A stretch of DNA of 42,210 nucleotides from a bacterium (GTDB taxonomy: Bacteria > Bacillota > Clostridia > Oscillospirales > Oscillospiraceae). The notes beneath the pieces were generated by a model. It ran no database searches. It was not told the DNA's origin and saw only the letters and a program-made list of their open reading frames with translations. Made by a program: the position numbers and the translations under genes. The stretch covers positions 1 to 42,210 of the forward strand of contig SFQY01000010.1 in the NCBI GenBank assembly GCA_004562395.1, in the 5' to 3' direction. Positions within the stretch are counted from its first letter, which is position 1. Every line of letters begins with the position of its first letter. This document shows positions 16,985 through 24,773 of this stretch, piece after piece.

Positions 16985-17086
16985 CAGTTTACGCATGGGG
17001 ATTTATGCGCGTCGGCGCCGGCTGCCCCGTCAGGGGTGAGGTGCCGGCATAAAAAACTGTACTGTGAATGGGGAGCTTTCACGGTA
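16985..17086 (+). ncRNA. Structured 5' leader, possible regulatory RNA
   Basis: CAGTTT (16985-16990) pairs with AAACTG (17054-17059), enclosing hairpins CGCAT/ATGCG (16992-17009) and GCCGGC/GCCGGC (17017-17048). A second 9-bp hairpin TACTGTGAA/TTCACGGTA (17060-17086) has loop TGGGGAGCT. That loop could pair with the CCCC at 17024-17027 as a pseudoknot. No known class was recognised. Not typical of a PyrR-binding attenuator. Structure assigned by eye only. Confidence 0.35.
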
Positions 17087-17112
17087 CAACTCTGGGAAAG
17101 CGGGGCGGCGTT

Positions 17113-17985
17113 ATGTCAATGGATACCCTTCAGGAAAAAATTCGGAAAACCAAAAATCCCTCCGTTCTGGAGCTTGCCGTGGCTCCGGAATGTCTTCCGC
17201 CCCATTTGATGGGGGAGGATCCGGCGGAAGGCTATGGCCGGTTCTGCCGGGAGCTGCTGGCGGGGCTGAAGGGGACCGTTCCCGCAGTGCGCTTCAGCTT
17301 TGCCTCCTTTGCTCTGCTGGGAGCCAATGGACTTTCGGAGTTGACGGCCACTCTGAAGGAGGCTGCCGCCCAGGGCTACTATTGTGTTCTGGACGCGCCG
17401 GAGCTGCTGTCTCCCTCGGCGGCGAAGCAGGCGGCGGAGGCTATTTTTGGGGACGGCGGAAGCTTCCCCTGTGACGGGGTTATTGTGTCCGGCTACCTGG
17501 GCAGCGACATTTTCAAGCCCTTCCTGCCCTGCTGCACCCAGAAGAATAAGGACCTGTTCGTGGTGGCCCGTACCGCCAACAAGTCCGCGCCGGAGCTGCA
17601 GGATCTGCTCTGCGGCTCCCGCCTGGTACACGCTGCCGCGGCGGACTATGTCAGCCGCTATGGTGTGGAGACCGCCGGGAAATACGGCTATACCCGGGTG
17701 GGGCTGCTGGCCGCGGCCAGCTCCGCGGAAAGCCTGCGTACCCTCAGGAAAAAATATCCGGGACTGTTTTTGCTGCTGGACGGATATGACTATCCCAACG
17801 GCAGCGCCAAAACCTGCTCCTATGCCTTTGACCGGCTGGGCCATGGGGCGGCGGCCTGCGGCGGAACGTCCATCACCTGCGCCTGGGCCCAAGCGCAGTC
17901 CGACGGAAGGGACTTTGTGGAGCAGGCTGCCGCTGCCGCGGCGCGGATGAAGAAAAATCTTTTGAGAAATGTGACGGTACTGTGA
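17113..17985 (+). CDS. OMP decarboxylase-like protein lacking the catalytic motif
   Basis: A 290-residue protein alignable by eye with group 2 orotidine 5'-phosphate decarboxylases: CDGVIVSGYLGSDIFKPFL (120-138), LFVVARTANKSAPELQDL (148-165), and the KYGYTRVGLLAAA region. The catalytic segment usually reading DAKRND appears here as DAPELLS (94-100), so the essential Lys and second Asp are missing. The early VGLDP motif is LAVAP, and the phosphate-binding glycine loop is altered. It is therefore expected to be inactive as a decarboxylase and may have a binding or regulatory role. The ATG at 17113 has only a weak ribosome-binding site (GGGGCGG). It is the first of three genes. Confidence 0.75.
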   Translation: MSMDTLQEKIRKTKNPSVLELAVAPECLPPHLMGEDPAEGYGRFCRELLAGLKGTVPAVRFSFASFALLGANGLSELTATLKEAAAQGYYCVLDAPELLSPSAAKQAAEAIFGDGGSFPCDGVIVSGYLGSDIFKPFLPCCTQKNKDLFVVARTANKSAPELQDLLCGSRLVHAAAADYVSRYGVETAGKYGYTRVGLLAAASSAESLRTLRKKYPGLFLLLDGYDYPNGSAKTCSYAFDRLGHGAAACGGTSITCAWAQAQSDGRDFVEQAAAAAARMKKNLLRNVTVL

Positions 17986-17993
17986 GGTTTGCT

Positions 17994-18461
17994 ATGAGAA
18001 GAATGGAACGGGCGGTGACGGATCCGGAAGAGATCGCCGGGATCATGTCCCGCTGTGAGGTGCTGCATCTGGCACTGAATACCGATGGCGCCCCCTACCT
18101 GCTTCCCGTCAGCTTCGGAATGGAGCCGGACGGAATGACGCTGTATGTCCACGGCGCCGGGACGGGAACGAAATATGAGCTGCTGGCCGCCGACAGCCGG
18201 GCAGGCTTTGAACTGGACTGCACCCATGGCCTGGTCCTGGATGAACAGAACCATTCCTGCAGCGTGGATTATGAAAGCGTCATGGGCTGGGGGATCCTGG
18301 AGGAAGTGACGGACGAAGGGGAAAAGCGCCACGCGCTGGACCGGATCATGGCCCAATACCATGAAGAGGACTTCCCCTACAGCGGCGCCATGGTGGCGCA
18401 TACCAGAATTTTGCGGCTTCTGGTCCGGGAACGGACGGGAAAACGCCGGAGAAAAAGGTGA
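17994..18461 (+). CDS. Pyridoxamine 5'-phosphate oxidase/NimA-like flavin-binding protein
   Basis: A 155-residue split-barrel protein. The N-terminal half (LHLALNTDGAPYLLPVSFGM, then LYVHGAGTGTKYELL) matches the FMN-binding fold of the NimA/PNPOx-like group; the C-terminal half has SVMGWGILEEVTDEGEKRHA. Such proteins bind FMN and reduce small molecules, nitroimidazoles in some cases; substrate here is unknown. GAGG lies 6 bases before the ATG at 17994. It follows the OMPDC-like gene by 8 bases, so they are co-transcribed. Confidence 0.82.
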   Translation: MRRMERAVTDPEEIAGIMSRCEVLHLALNTDGAPYLLPVSFGMEPDGMTLYVHGAGTGTKYELLAADSRAGFELDCTHGLVLDEQNHSCSVDYESVMGWGILEEVTDEGEKRHALDRIMAQYHEEDFPYSGAMVAHTRILRLLVRERTGKRRRKR

Positions 18462-18471
18462 GGGAGCGCTT

Positions 18472-18735
18472 ATGCTGAAAATTTACGGAAGTATGCAGTG
18501 TCCCGACTGCGTTCAGTGCCGGGAGGACCTGGACAGAGCCGGGACAGAATATGAATTTGTGGACATTCTGGAAAACCTGAGGGATCTGAAGGCATTCCTG
18601 CAGCTGCGGGACGGGAGTGCCCTTTTCGACGGCTGCCGCCGGGAGGGCCTGATCGGGATCCCCTGCCTGGTGTGGGAGGACGGTTCCCTGTCTCTGGACT
18701 GGGACGGCTGTCTGCCCCACCGGCCGGCGGAATAA
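18472..18735 (+). CDS. Glutaredoxin-like protein
   Basis: An 87-residue thioredoxin-fold protein. The active-site motif is CPDC at residues 10-13 with a further Cys at 16 (CPDCVQC), after the first strand MLKIYGSMQ. A cis-Pro is present in LIGIPCLVWEDG. The family reduces disulfides or handles thiols in the cytoplasm. GAGGGAG lies upstream of the ATG; the gene is 10 bases after the flavin protein and ends the operon. Next to a flavin-binding protein, a redox role is plausible. Confidence 0.8.
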   Translation: MLKIYGSMQCPDCVQCREDLDRAGTEYEFVDILENLRDLKAFLQLRDGSALFDGCRREGLIGIPCLVWEDGSLSLDWDGCLPHRPAE

Positions 18736-18776
18736 AAACGGTTTCCCGGAGAAGAAACCTCTCCTCCGGGAAACCG
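18734..18776 (-). terminator. Terminator of the Ser/Thr-rich lipoprotein gene
   Basis: CGGTTTCCCGGAG and CTCCGGGAAACCG form a 13-bp stem (18739-18776). On the minus strand it is followed by TTTTTATT. On the plus strand it may also stop the glutaredoxin operon, but there is no T-run on that side. Confidence 0.85.
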
Positions 18777-18784
18777 TGATGGCG

Positions 18785-19090
18785 TTACCGGACGCCGGGG
18801 ACCTGCTGGCGGGCCCGACCCTCTGCGGTGCTTTCGGAAGCGCCGTTGGTGCTTTCCTCCATAGGACCGTTGCCATTGTCAATGGTGGCATTGGTGGAAG
18901 CGTGGGTCTCGCTGGTGGTGGGAACGGTGGTTGCCTCACTGGTGGCTCTGGTGGGTTCGCTGGTGACGCCGGTGGTGGGAAGGATCGTGGGCGCGGAAGT
19001 GTTGCCTCCGTTCTGGTTGGTGCAGCCGCAGCCCGTGAACAGAGCCACGGTAAGGACGAATGTCAGTGCGAAAATAACATATTTTTTCAT
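18785..19090 (-). CDS. Small Ser/Thr-rich lipoprotein
   Basis: A 101-residue exported protein: signal peptide MKKYVIFALTFVLTVALFTGC with Cys21 as the lipidation site, then an extended low-complexity region of Thr, Ser, Glu and Pro with no globular domain. It resembles a surface stalk or spacer. The ATG at 19090 is preceded by TTTGGAGGT. An in-frame ATG farther upstream is rejected because it would place the signal peptide internally. Confidence 0.8.
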   Translation of the reverse strand: MKKYVIFALTFVLTVALFTGCGCTNQNGGNTSAPTILPTTGVTSEPTRATSEATTVPTTSETHASTNATIDNGNGPMEESTNGASESTAEGRARQQVPGVR

Positions 19091-19222
19091 TTGATTACCT
19101 CCAAAGAATCTTGCTTCGGTGCTATTATTTCCAGGAACACGGGCTTTATACTTGCCGGACGCATCCTCCGGCGGCGGAAACGATCCATCCGGGGAGAAAA
19201 AAGGAAAATTTTGTTTCCCCCG

Positions 19223-19251
19223 TTGCAATTTGGGCGAAGGCTATGTATAAT
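19223..19251 (+). promoter_or_regulatory. Ferredoxin gene promoter
   Basis: TTGCAA (19223-19228), 17-base spacer, perfect TATAAT (19246-19251), 37 bases before the ATG. Confidence 0.88.
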
Positions 19252-19288
19252 GACAACATAAAACTATAAAGAAGGAGAGTTTTCTGTT

Positions 19289-19684
19289 ATGAAGAAGCTC
19301 GCTGTCAAGAAAAACGTGGAGTGCATGGCATGTCTGCAGTGCGTTGCCGCCTGCTCCCAGGCTTTTTATAAGGACCATGTCGGGTTTGATGAAAGCCTGG
19401 CCTGCATCCGGATCGTGTCAAAGGGAACCGGCGCTCAGCCCAAGACCTGCATCCAGTGCGGCAAGTGTATGCGCACCTGTGAGCATGAGGCCATTACCCA
19501 GAATCCCAAGACCGGCGTGTACATGATCAACAAGAAGAAGTGTGTCGGCTGCGGCAAGTGCGCCGAGGCCTGTCCCATGAAGGTCATCGTCTTCCAGGAG
19601 GGCAATCCCGCCTCCAAGTGCATCGCCTGCGGCATCTGCGCCAAGGCCTGCCCCATGGAGGTCCTGGAGATCGTGGAAAAGTGA
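19289..19684 (+). CDS. Polyferredoxin with four [4Fe-4S] motifs
   Basis: A 131-residue soluble electron-transfer protein with four CxxCxxCxxxC motifs: C12-15-18-22, C54-57-60-64, C85-88-91-95 and C111-114-117-121. The last two have the classical CP ending. It should carry four [4Fe-4S] clusters and probably shuttles electrons to or from an oxidoreductase, as in electron-transfer subunits of aldehyde or formate enzymes. No partner catalytic subunit is adjacent and the gene is monocistronic, so its partner is unknown. AAGGAGAG precedes the ATG. Confidence 0.92.
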   Translation: MKKLAVKKNVECMACLQCVAACSQAFYKDHVGFDESLACIRIVSKGTGAQPKTCIQCGKCMRTCEHEAITQNPKTGVYMINKKKCVGCGKCAEACPMKVIVFQEGNPASKCIACGICAKACPMEVLEIVEK

Positions 19685-19699
19685 GAATTCTCCAAGAAG

Positions 19700-19727
19700 C
19701 GGACAGCCTTTGGGCTGTCCGTTTTTT
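19700..19727 (+). terminator. Terminator of the ferredoxin gene
   Basis: CGGACAGCC-TTTG-GGCTGTCCG followed by TTTTTT. Confidence 0.94.
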
Positions 19728-19751
19728 ACCGGCGAAAAGCGTGGAAAAGGC

Positions 19752-19780
19752 TTGAATTACAGGAACGGGTGTGGTAAAAT
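19752..19780 (+). promoter_or_regulatory. Promoter upstream of the LCP gene group
   Basis: TTGAAT (19752-19757), 17-base spacer ending in TGG, TAAAAT (19775-19780): extended -10. A leader of about 190 nt precedes the gene at 19978; no structure was assigned in it. Confidence 0.75.
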
Positions 19781-19977
19781 GAAGCCGTTCCGCGGTGAGG
19801 CTCCCTGCTGTGCCTTCCCGGAAAACGAAAATCAGGATGATCCGGGAATACGGCGTTTTTCTGGTAAAACTCCCTTTTGCTGTTTGGGCGGATCTTCTGC
19901 CCCGGGTTTTTCCAGTTTGCCGAAAGGGAAACCGTTTCATCAGCATATAGGGTCAGTTCTTTTGGGGGAGGCGCGAT

Positions 19978-20226
19978 ATGGGCAAAGGCGGACGGTATCT
20001 GAAAAAAAAGGAAAAGAAAAAGGGCCGCGGCTGGAAGATCGCGCTGATCGTGCTGGCGGTGCTTCTGGTGGTGATCGTGGGCGTTTATTTTGCCGGAAGG
20101 CTCTATCTCAACTCCCTGTGGGATAAGATGGGCAAGGCAGAGATCGTGGACAGGGGCGCCTCCGTGGAGGATGTCATGGACGCCGCGACCTATAACCCCG
20201 ATAAATACACGACTCCTGACGACTGA
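19978..20226 (+). CDS. LCP-like N-terminus only: short membrane protein
   Basis: An 82-residue protein with the same start as the two LCP proteins that follow: GKGGRY, a Lys-rich patch (KKKEKKKGRGW) and one transmembrane helix (about residues 20-41). It ends 40 residues later without any LCP catalytic domain. The tail SVEDVMDAATYNPDKYTTPD is acidic. It is either a truncated paralogue or a genuine small envelope protein derived from the LCP anchor. GGGGGAGG lies upstream, and it has its own promoter, which favours a working gene. Confidence 0.7.
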   Translation: MGKGGRYLKKKEKKKGRGWKIALIVLAVLLVVIVGVYFAGRLYLNSLWDKMGKAEIVDRGASVEDVMDAATYNPDKYTTPDD

Positions 20227-20286
20227 ATGTCCGGGCCGGCTGCGGTTCGCTGCCGGCCTGCTTTTCCGCGGCGGCGGAAAATATGG

Positions 20287-20292
20287 TATATT
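20287..20292 (+). promoter_or_regulatory. Extended -10 promoter of the first LCP gene
   Basis: TGG-TATATT with a poor -35. The same ATGGTAT context recurs in several promoters of this window. Confidence 0.45.
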
Positions 20293-20333
20293 GCATTTTG
20301 TAAAATATTTCGTATCCGATGAGGAGGTTCCAT

Positions 20334-21473
20334 ATGAGCAAAGGCGGACGCTACACGAAACACAATGACCGTCATCCCCGGCGGCGTTCCGGCGGCATGA
20401 CGGTGCTGATCATTTTCCTGATCCTGCTGGTGCTGGTGGTGGCGGGACTGATCGGCGGTATCGTTTACCGGACCGCCATGGAGCGGATGGCTCCTGCGGC
20501 CCCGGAGGTTACGGTTCCCCCGATGACTGCCGGTGAGACGGAGGCCGTTATCCAGTCTCCCACGGAAGACGAGACGGAGCCGACCACGGAGCCCACAACC
20601 GTTCCCACCACGCTGCCCTATACCGAGTCCGGCATGGACATCATCAATGTACTGGTGGTCGGCCAGGCCTCCCGGGACGGGGAGGACTCCCGTCTGGCGG
20701 ACACCATGATCCTGGTCACGGTGAACAAGCCCGCCAAGAAGCTGACCCTGACCTCCTTCATGCGGGATACCTATGTAGATCTGCCGGATTACCGGGATCC
20801 CTCCGGAAAGCTGCATCCCTGCGGCTGGAACCGGATCAACACGGCCTACGGTCTGGGCTATACCTGGGGCGGCACCGGCGCGGCCATGGAGATGACCAAC
20901 CAGTGCCTGATGAAGAACTTCGGCATTGAAGTGGATTACGATGTGGAAGTGGATTTCGACGCCTTTATCAAGATCATCAACAAGCTCGGCTGTGTGGAGA
21001 TCGAGCTGACGGAGGCCGAGGCCAATTACCTGAGCAACGACGGCAAGGTCTGGCAGAAGGTGCAGCCCGGCATCAACGTCATCGACGGCGATACCGCTCT
21101 GGCCTATGCCCGTATGCGCAAAGCGGAGGGCGATTCCGACAGCGATATCACCCGGACGGCCCGTCAGAGAAAGCTCATTGAGGCGATCCTGAAGCAGATC
21201 AAAAACGTCAGCTTCAGCGATCTGCAGGCGCTGGCCAACGAGGTGCTGCCGCTGATCACCACCAACATGACCAACGACCAGATCAATACCTGCATCTGGG
21301 AGGTCCTTCCCCTGCTGCCGGAGCTGACGGTGGAGAAGGGAACCTGCCCCGCCCAGGGAACCTACTGGGGCGAGATGATTGACCTGTTCGGCTATCAGTC
21401 CAGCGTGCTGAAGTTCGACGCCGGACAGAATAAAAAGCTCATGGCCGTCATCACCGAGGGCGCCGAGCCGTAA
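20334..21473 (+). CDS. LytR-CpsA-Psr (LCP) family protein
   Basis: A 379-residue single-pass membrane enzyme: basic cytoplasmic tail (1-20), transmembrane helix (about 22-45), Thr/Pro/Glu-rich linker, and an LCP domain from about residue 101. Core motifs are INVLVVGQASRDGEDSRLAD, TMILVTVNKPAKKLTLTSFM with RDTYV, and the Arg-containing YARMRKAEGDSDSDITRTAR segment that contacts the polyprenyl pyrophosphate. LCP enzymes transfer teichoic acids or polysaccharides from lipid carriers to peptidoglycan outside the membrane. The ATG at 20334 has GAGGAGG. A terminator follows, so it is separately transcribed from its paralogue. Confidence 0.93.
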   Translation: MSKGGRYTKHNDRHPRRRSGGMTVLIIFLILLVLVVAGLIGGIVYRTAMERMAPAAPEVTVPPMTAGETEAVIQSPTEDETEPTTEPTTVPTTLPYTESGMDIINVLVVGQASRDGEDSRLADTMILVTVNKPAKKLTLTSFMRDTYVDLPDYRDPSGKLHPCGWNRINTAYGLGYTWGGTGAAMEMTNQCLMKNFGIEVDYDVEVDFDAFIKIINKLGCVEIELTEAEANYLSNDGKVWQKVQPGINVIDGDTALAYARMRKAEGDSDSDITRTARQRKLIEAILKQIKNVSFSDLQALANEVLPLITTNMTNDQINTCIWEVLPLLPELTVEKGTCPAQGTYWGEMIDLFGYQSSVLKFDAGQNKKLMAVITEGAEP

Positions 21474-21486
21474 TTCGTTTTTTTCA

Positions 21487-21518
21487 GTGGGCAGCTGCCG
21501 AAAGCTGCCCACTTTTTT
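21487..21518 (+). terminator. Terminator of the first LCP gene
   Basis: GTGGGCAGCT-GCCGAA-AGCTGCCCAC followed by TTTTTT. Confidence 0.95.
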
Positions 21519-21547
21519 CGGAGAAAACTGGAAAAAAGAAAATAAGC

Positions 21548-21576
21548 TTGTATTTTTTTTCGGGGTATGGTATAAT
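21548..21576 (+). promoter_or_regulatory. Promoter of the second LCP gene
   Basis: TTGTAT (21548-21553), 17-base spacer ending in TGG, perfect TATAAT (21571-21576). Confidence 0.9.
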
Positions 21577-21618
21577 GCGTTTCAATTCTGGAAGCATTCC
21601 TGATTTTGGAGGTCTAAA

Positions 21619-22731
21619 GTGAGCGGACGTTACGAAAAAAAGAAGCAGAAACGGCCCATGGGATGGAAAAAGATCCTGCTGATCGTCCTTGGGATTCTTG
21701 CGGCGCTGATCGCCGTTCTGATCATCGTCGGAGTGATATATTATTTTTCCATGATCGGTAAGATCAACCGGGTGGTGGTTCCCACCATTGAATATACCCA
21801 GGCAACGGAACCGGAAAAGCCCGTGGAGACGACCCAGGCTGCGGTGGAAACCACCGCCGAGACCACGGTGGAAACCACACAGCCCCATGTGGCGTCCAGC
21901 GCGGACTACCTGAATGTGCTGCTGGTGGGCCAGGCGGCCCGGGACGGAGAAGAGGAACGCTTTGCCGATACCATGATCCTCTGCACTCTGAATACCTACA
22001 CCAAAACACTGACCCTGACCTCGCTGCTGCGGGATTCCTTTGTGAAAATGCCCGACTATAAGGGGCATTACGGCGGCAGGATCAAGCTGACCACCATTTA
22101 TCACCTGGGTTCCATCTATGGTGACGGCGTTGCCGGCTCTATGGAGCTGATGAACATGACGCTGTACAACAACTTCGGCATTGAGGTGGATTACAACTTC
22201 GAGGTGGATTTTGAGGCCTTTATCAATGTGGTGAATATGCTCCACGGCGTGGATATCGATCTGACAGAGGCCGAGGCCAACTACCTCAACAACGACGACA
22301 AGGTCTGGCAGACCTTCGAGCCCGGTGTCAACCGGCTGGACGGCGACTCCGCTCTGTCCTATGCCCGTATGCGCAAGGCCGAAGGCGACGGCGAAAGTGA
22401 CATTGTCCGGACCAGCCGTCAGAGAAAGTTTATGGAGGCCATGCTGGAGAAGGTGAAGCAGAAGAGCCTTCCCGAGCTGCAGGAGCTGGCCAATGAGATC
22501 CTTCCCATGATCACCACCAGCATGAGCAGCGCCGATATCACCAAGTATCTGCTTACCATTCTGCCCATGCTGCCGGAGCTGAAGATGGAGACCGGCGGTA
22601 CCTGCCCGGCCAGCTACAAGGGAGATATGGTGGATATCTACAGCGACGGCTTCTACCACAGCGTGCTTCGCTTCGACGAGGCGGAAACCAAGAAGACCAT
22701 GCGCGCCATCACCGAGGGCGAACAGCCGTAA
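21619..22731 (+). CDS. LytR-CpsA-Psr (LCP) family protein, second copy
   Basis: A 370-residue paralogue of the preceding gene with a GTG start behind TTGGAGG. It has a Lys-rich cytoplasmic N-terminus, transmembrane helix (about 20-45), a linker rich in Thr, Glu and Val (ETTQAAVETTAETTVETTQP), and the LCP domain from about 97 (LNVLLVGQAARDGEEERFAD; TLTSLLRDSFVKMPDY; YARMRKAEGDGESDIVRTSR). It is clearly similar to the first copy through the whole catalytic domain, so the pair arose by tandem duplication. It has its own promoter and terminator, allowing separate regulation. Confidence 0.93.
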   Translation: MSGRYEKKKQKRPMGWKKILLIVLGILAALIAVLIIVGVIYYFSMIGKINRVVVPTIEYTQATEPEKPVETTQAAVETTAETTVETTQPHVASSADYLNVLLVGQAARDGEEERFADTMILCTLNTYTKTLTLTSLLRDSFVKMPDYKGHYGGRIKLTTIYHLGSIYGDGVAGSMELMNMTLYNNFGIEVDYNFEVDFEAFINVVNMLHGVDIDLTEAEANYLNNDDKVWQTFEPGVNRLDGDSALSYARMRKAEGDGESDIVRTSRQRKFMEAMLEKVKQKSLPELQELANEILPMITTSMSSADITKYLLTILPMLPELKMETGGTCPASYKGDMVDIYSDGFYHSVLRFDEAETKKTMRAITEGEQP

Positions 22732-22740
22732 AATAATCCT

Positions 22741-22774
22741 GTCTCCGCTGCCTGAAAGCAGCGGAGACTTTTTT
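22741..22774 (+). terminator. Terminator of the second LCP gene
   Basis: GTCTCCGCTGC-CTGAAA-GCAGCGGAGAC followed by TTTTTT. Confidence 0.95.
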
Positions 22775-22812
22775 GCCGCCTGCCTTTCACATAAATTTCA
22801 CGTTTGTCATAA

Positions 22813-22841
22813 TTGCATAATGAAAGGGAATATGTTATACT
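22813..22841 (+). promoter_or_regulatory. murB-whiA-dnaE promoter
   Basis: TTGCAT (22813-22818), 17-base spacer, TATACT (22836-22841), 28 bases before the murB ATG. Confidence 0.85.
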
Positions 22842-22869
22842 GTTATTAAGTATACACCCGGAGGCGTTT

Positions 22870-23781
22870 ATGACTGAATTGACTGATTTTCAGCGGAAGC
22901 TTTCCGCTTTGCTGCCGGAAATGGACCTTCGTTTCAACGAACCCATGTCCCGGCACACCTCCTTCCGCATCGGCGGGGCTGCCGAAGTGATGGCCTTTCC
23001 AACAAATCGGGAGGAACTGGCAAGATTGTTAAAAACGTCCGCTTTATTGGACTGCAAGAGCGCTATACTGGGGGCAGGAACCAACGTACTGGCTCCGGAC
23101 GAGGGGCTGCGGGGACTGGTGATCTGCCTGAAGGACTGCCTGGACGGAATGGAGCGGCTGCCGGGCAGCCGGATCCGGCTGATGGCCGGTGTGACCATGA
23201 GCCGCGGCGCGGTGTTTGCCGCGGGGCAGGGACTCAGCGGGCTGGAATTTGCCCACGGGATTCCCGGCAGCGTGGGCGGCGGCGTCTATATGAACGCCGG
23301 TGCCTACGGCGGGGAGATCGGAAATGTCTGTGAAAGCGTGGAGGTCATGGACCTTCAGGGGGAGCTGCACCGGCTGTCCCGGGAGGAGATGGGCTTTTCC
23401 TACCGGCACAGCGTCCTGGAGGATACCCCCTGGATCGTGATCAGCGCGGATTTTGTCCTGACGGAGAAAGCCCCGGAGGAGATTCGGGCGAGAATGCGGG
23501 AGCTGATCGCCAAACGGTCTGCCTCCCAGCCTCTGGATCTGCCCTCTGCCGGTTCCGCCTTCAAGCGTCCTGTGGGGGGCTATGCCGCCGCCCTGATCGA
23601 AGAGGCGGGACTGAAGGGGTTCCGGGTGGGGGACGCGGCCATTTCCGAAAAGCACGCGGGCTTTGCCGTCAATCTGGGCGGCGCCACTGCCGCTGACGTA
23701 AAGGAGCTGCTGCGGCAGGTTTCCGACAGAGTGTTTGCCCACTCCGGCATCCGGCTGGAGCCGGAGGTCCGCGTCTGGTAA
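22870..23781 (+). CDS. murB: UDP-N-acetylenolpyruvoylglucosamine reductase
   Basis: A 303-residue cytoplasmic flavoenzyme that reduces UDP-GlcNAc-enolpyruvate to UDP-MurNAc in peptidoglycan synthesis. The FAD-binding domain shows FRIGGAAEVMAFP, AILGAGTNVLAPD and the PGSVGGGVYMNAGAYGGEIG loop. Catalytic residues are R179 in YRHS, S229 in SAGSAFKRP and E299 in LEPEVRVW. The missing third-domain insert makes it type II (Gram-positive form). The ATG at 22870 follows GGAGG. In many Firmicutes rapZ and yvcK lie between murB and whiA; here only 77 bases separate them. Confidence 0.97.
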   Translation: MTELTDFQRKLSALLPEMDLRFNEPMSRHTSFRIGGAAEVMAFPTNREELARLLKTSALLDCKSAILGAGTNVLAPDEGLRGLVICLKDCLDGMERLPGSRIRLMAGVTMSRGAVFAAGQGLSGLEFAHGIPGSVGGGVYMNAGAYGGEIGNVCESVEVMDLQGELHRLSREEMGFSYRHSVLEDTPWIVISADFVLTEKAPEEIRARMRELIAKRSASQPLDLPSAGSAFKRPVGGYAAALIEEAGLKGFRVGDAAISEKHAGFAVNLGGATAADVKELLRQVSDRVFAHSGIRLEPEVRVW

Positions 23782-23858
23782 AGAGATCGCCGATCCTCCG
23801 TCCGGAGGGCAGGTATGAAAAAGACACCAATGCCCATCTATTGAAAGGAGGCCTTCCC

Positions 23859-24773
23859 ATGGCCCAATCGTTTTCCGCGGCAGCCAAGGCGGAGGTCTGC
23901 CGTGCCATGCCTCAGAAGAGCTGCTGCGCCCTGGCGGAGTGCTTCGGGATCCTGCTCTACTGCAACAGCTTCCAGCCGGAGGGGATCCGGATCATTACCG
24001 AGTCCAGGGAGTTTGCCTGTATTCTGCCCAAGCTGTTCAAAAAGGCCTTCTGTCTGAGCTTTGACAGCTTCCCCAGCCTGGAGGCTCCGGGAAAGCTGGT
24101 GTTTCAGATCCGGGAACCGGACAAAATGAACAGGATCCTGGATGCCTTCGGCTTTGACGCCCGGGATCTTCTGGCCCTGCATGTGAATCTGCCGGTGGTG
24201 GAGGAGGACTGCTGCAAGACGGCCTTCCTCCGGGGAGCGTTCCTGGCGGGCGGAAGCGTCACCGATCCCGGTAAGGGGTACCATATGGAGTTTGCCACCA
24301 CCCATCAGAGCGTTGCCCGGGAAACCGACGCACTGATCCGGGAGGTGATGGCCTTTCCTCCCAAAATGGCCCGGCGGGGCGGGGGACAGGTCCTTTATCT
24401 GAAGCAGAGCGAACAGATCTCCGACTTTCTGACCTACCTGGGCGCGCCGCTGGCGGCCATGGGAATCATGGAAGCGAGGCTGGAGAAGGAGCTGAACAAC
24501 AAGGTCAACCGCCGCTGCAACTGTGACGATGCCAATATCTCCAAGGTGGTGGAGGCCGCTCAGGAGCAGATGGCCGCCATCCGGATCCTGAAGGAGGCGG
24601 GAATGCTGGAAAAGCTGCCGCCGAAGCTTCTGCAGGCGGCTCTGGTCCGGCAGGAGAACCCCTCCGCGTCCTTGTCCGAGCTGGCGGCTATGGTGGAGCC
24701 GCCCATTACCAAACCCGCCATGAACAGCCGCATGAAAAAGCTGGTGCTTTTGGCGAAGGAGACAGCAAAATGA
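23859..24773 (+). CDS. whiA: WhiA DNA-binding protein
   Basis: A 304-residue protein of the WhiA/YvcL family: N-terminal WhiA domain, a degenerate LAGLIDADG-like homing-endonuclease domain (CKTAFLRGAFLAGGSVTDPG, about 113-132) and a C-terminal helix-turn-helix (NPSASLSELAAMVEPPITKP). In Streptomyces it regulates sporulation division genes; in Bacillus it affects cell division and chromosome segregation. The start ATG is preceded by AAAGGAGG. Its stop overlaps the dnaE start (ATGA), so translation is coupled. It shares the murB promoter. Confidence 0.96.
   Translation: MAQSFSAAAKAEVCRAMPQKSCCALAECFGILLYCNSFQPEGIRIITESREFACILPKLFKKAFCLSFDSFPSLEAPGKLVFQIREPDKMNRILDAFGFDARDLLALHVNLPVVEEDCCKTAFLRGAFLAGGSVTDPGKGYHMEFATTHQSVARETDALIREVMAFPPKMARRGGGQVLYLKQSEQISDFLTYLGAPLAAMGIMEARLEKELNNKVNRRCNCDDANISKVVEAAQEQMAAIRILKEAGMLEKLPPKLLQAALVRQENPSASLSELAAMVEPPITKPAMNSRMKKLVLLAKETAK

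Noticed and set aside
16985..17086. PyrR-binding attenuator or T-box leader
   Set aside because: Neither the PyrR-binding loop consensus nor the T-box sequence is present, and no terminator lies before the coding start.
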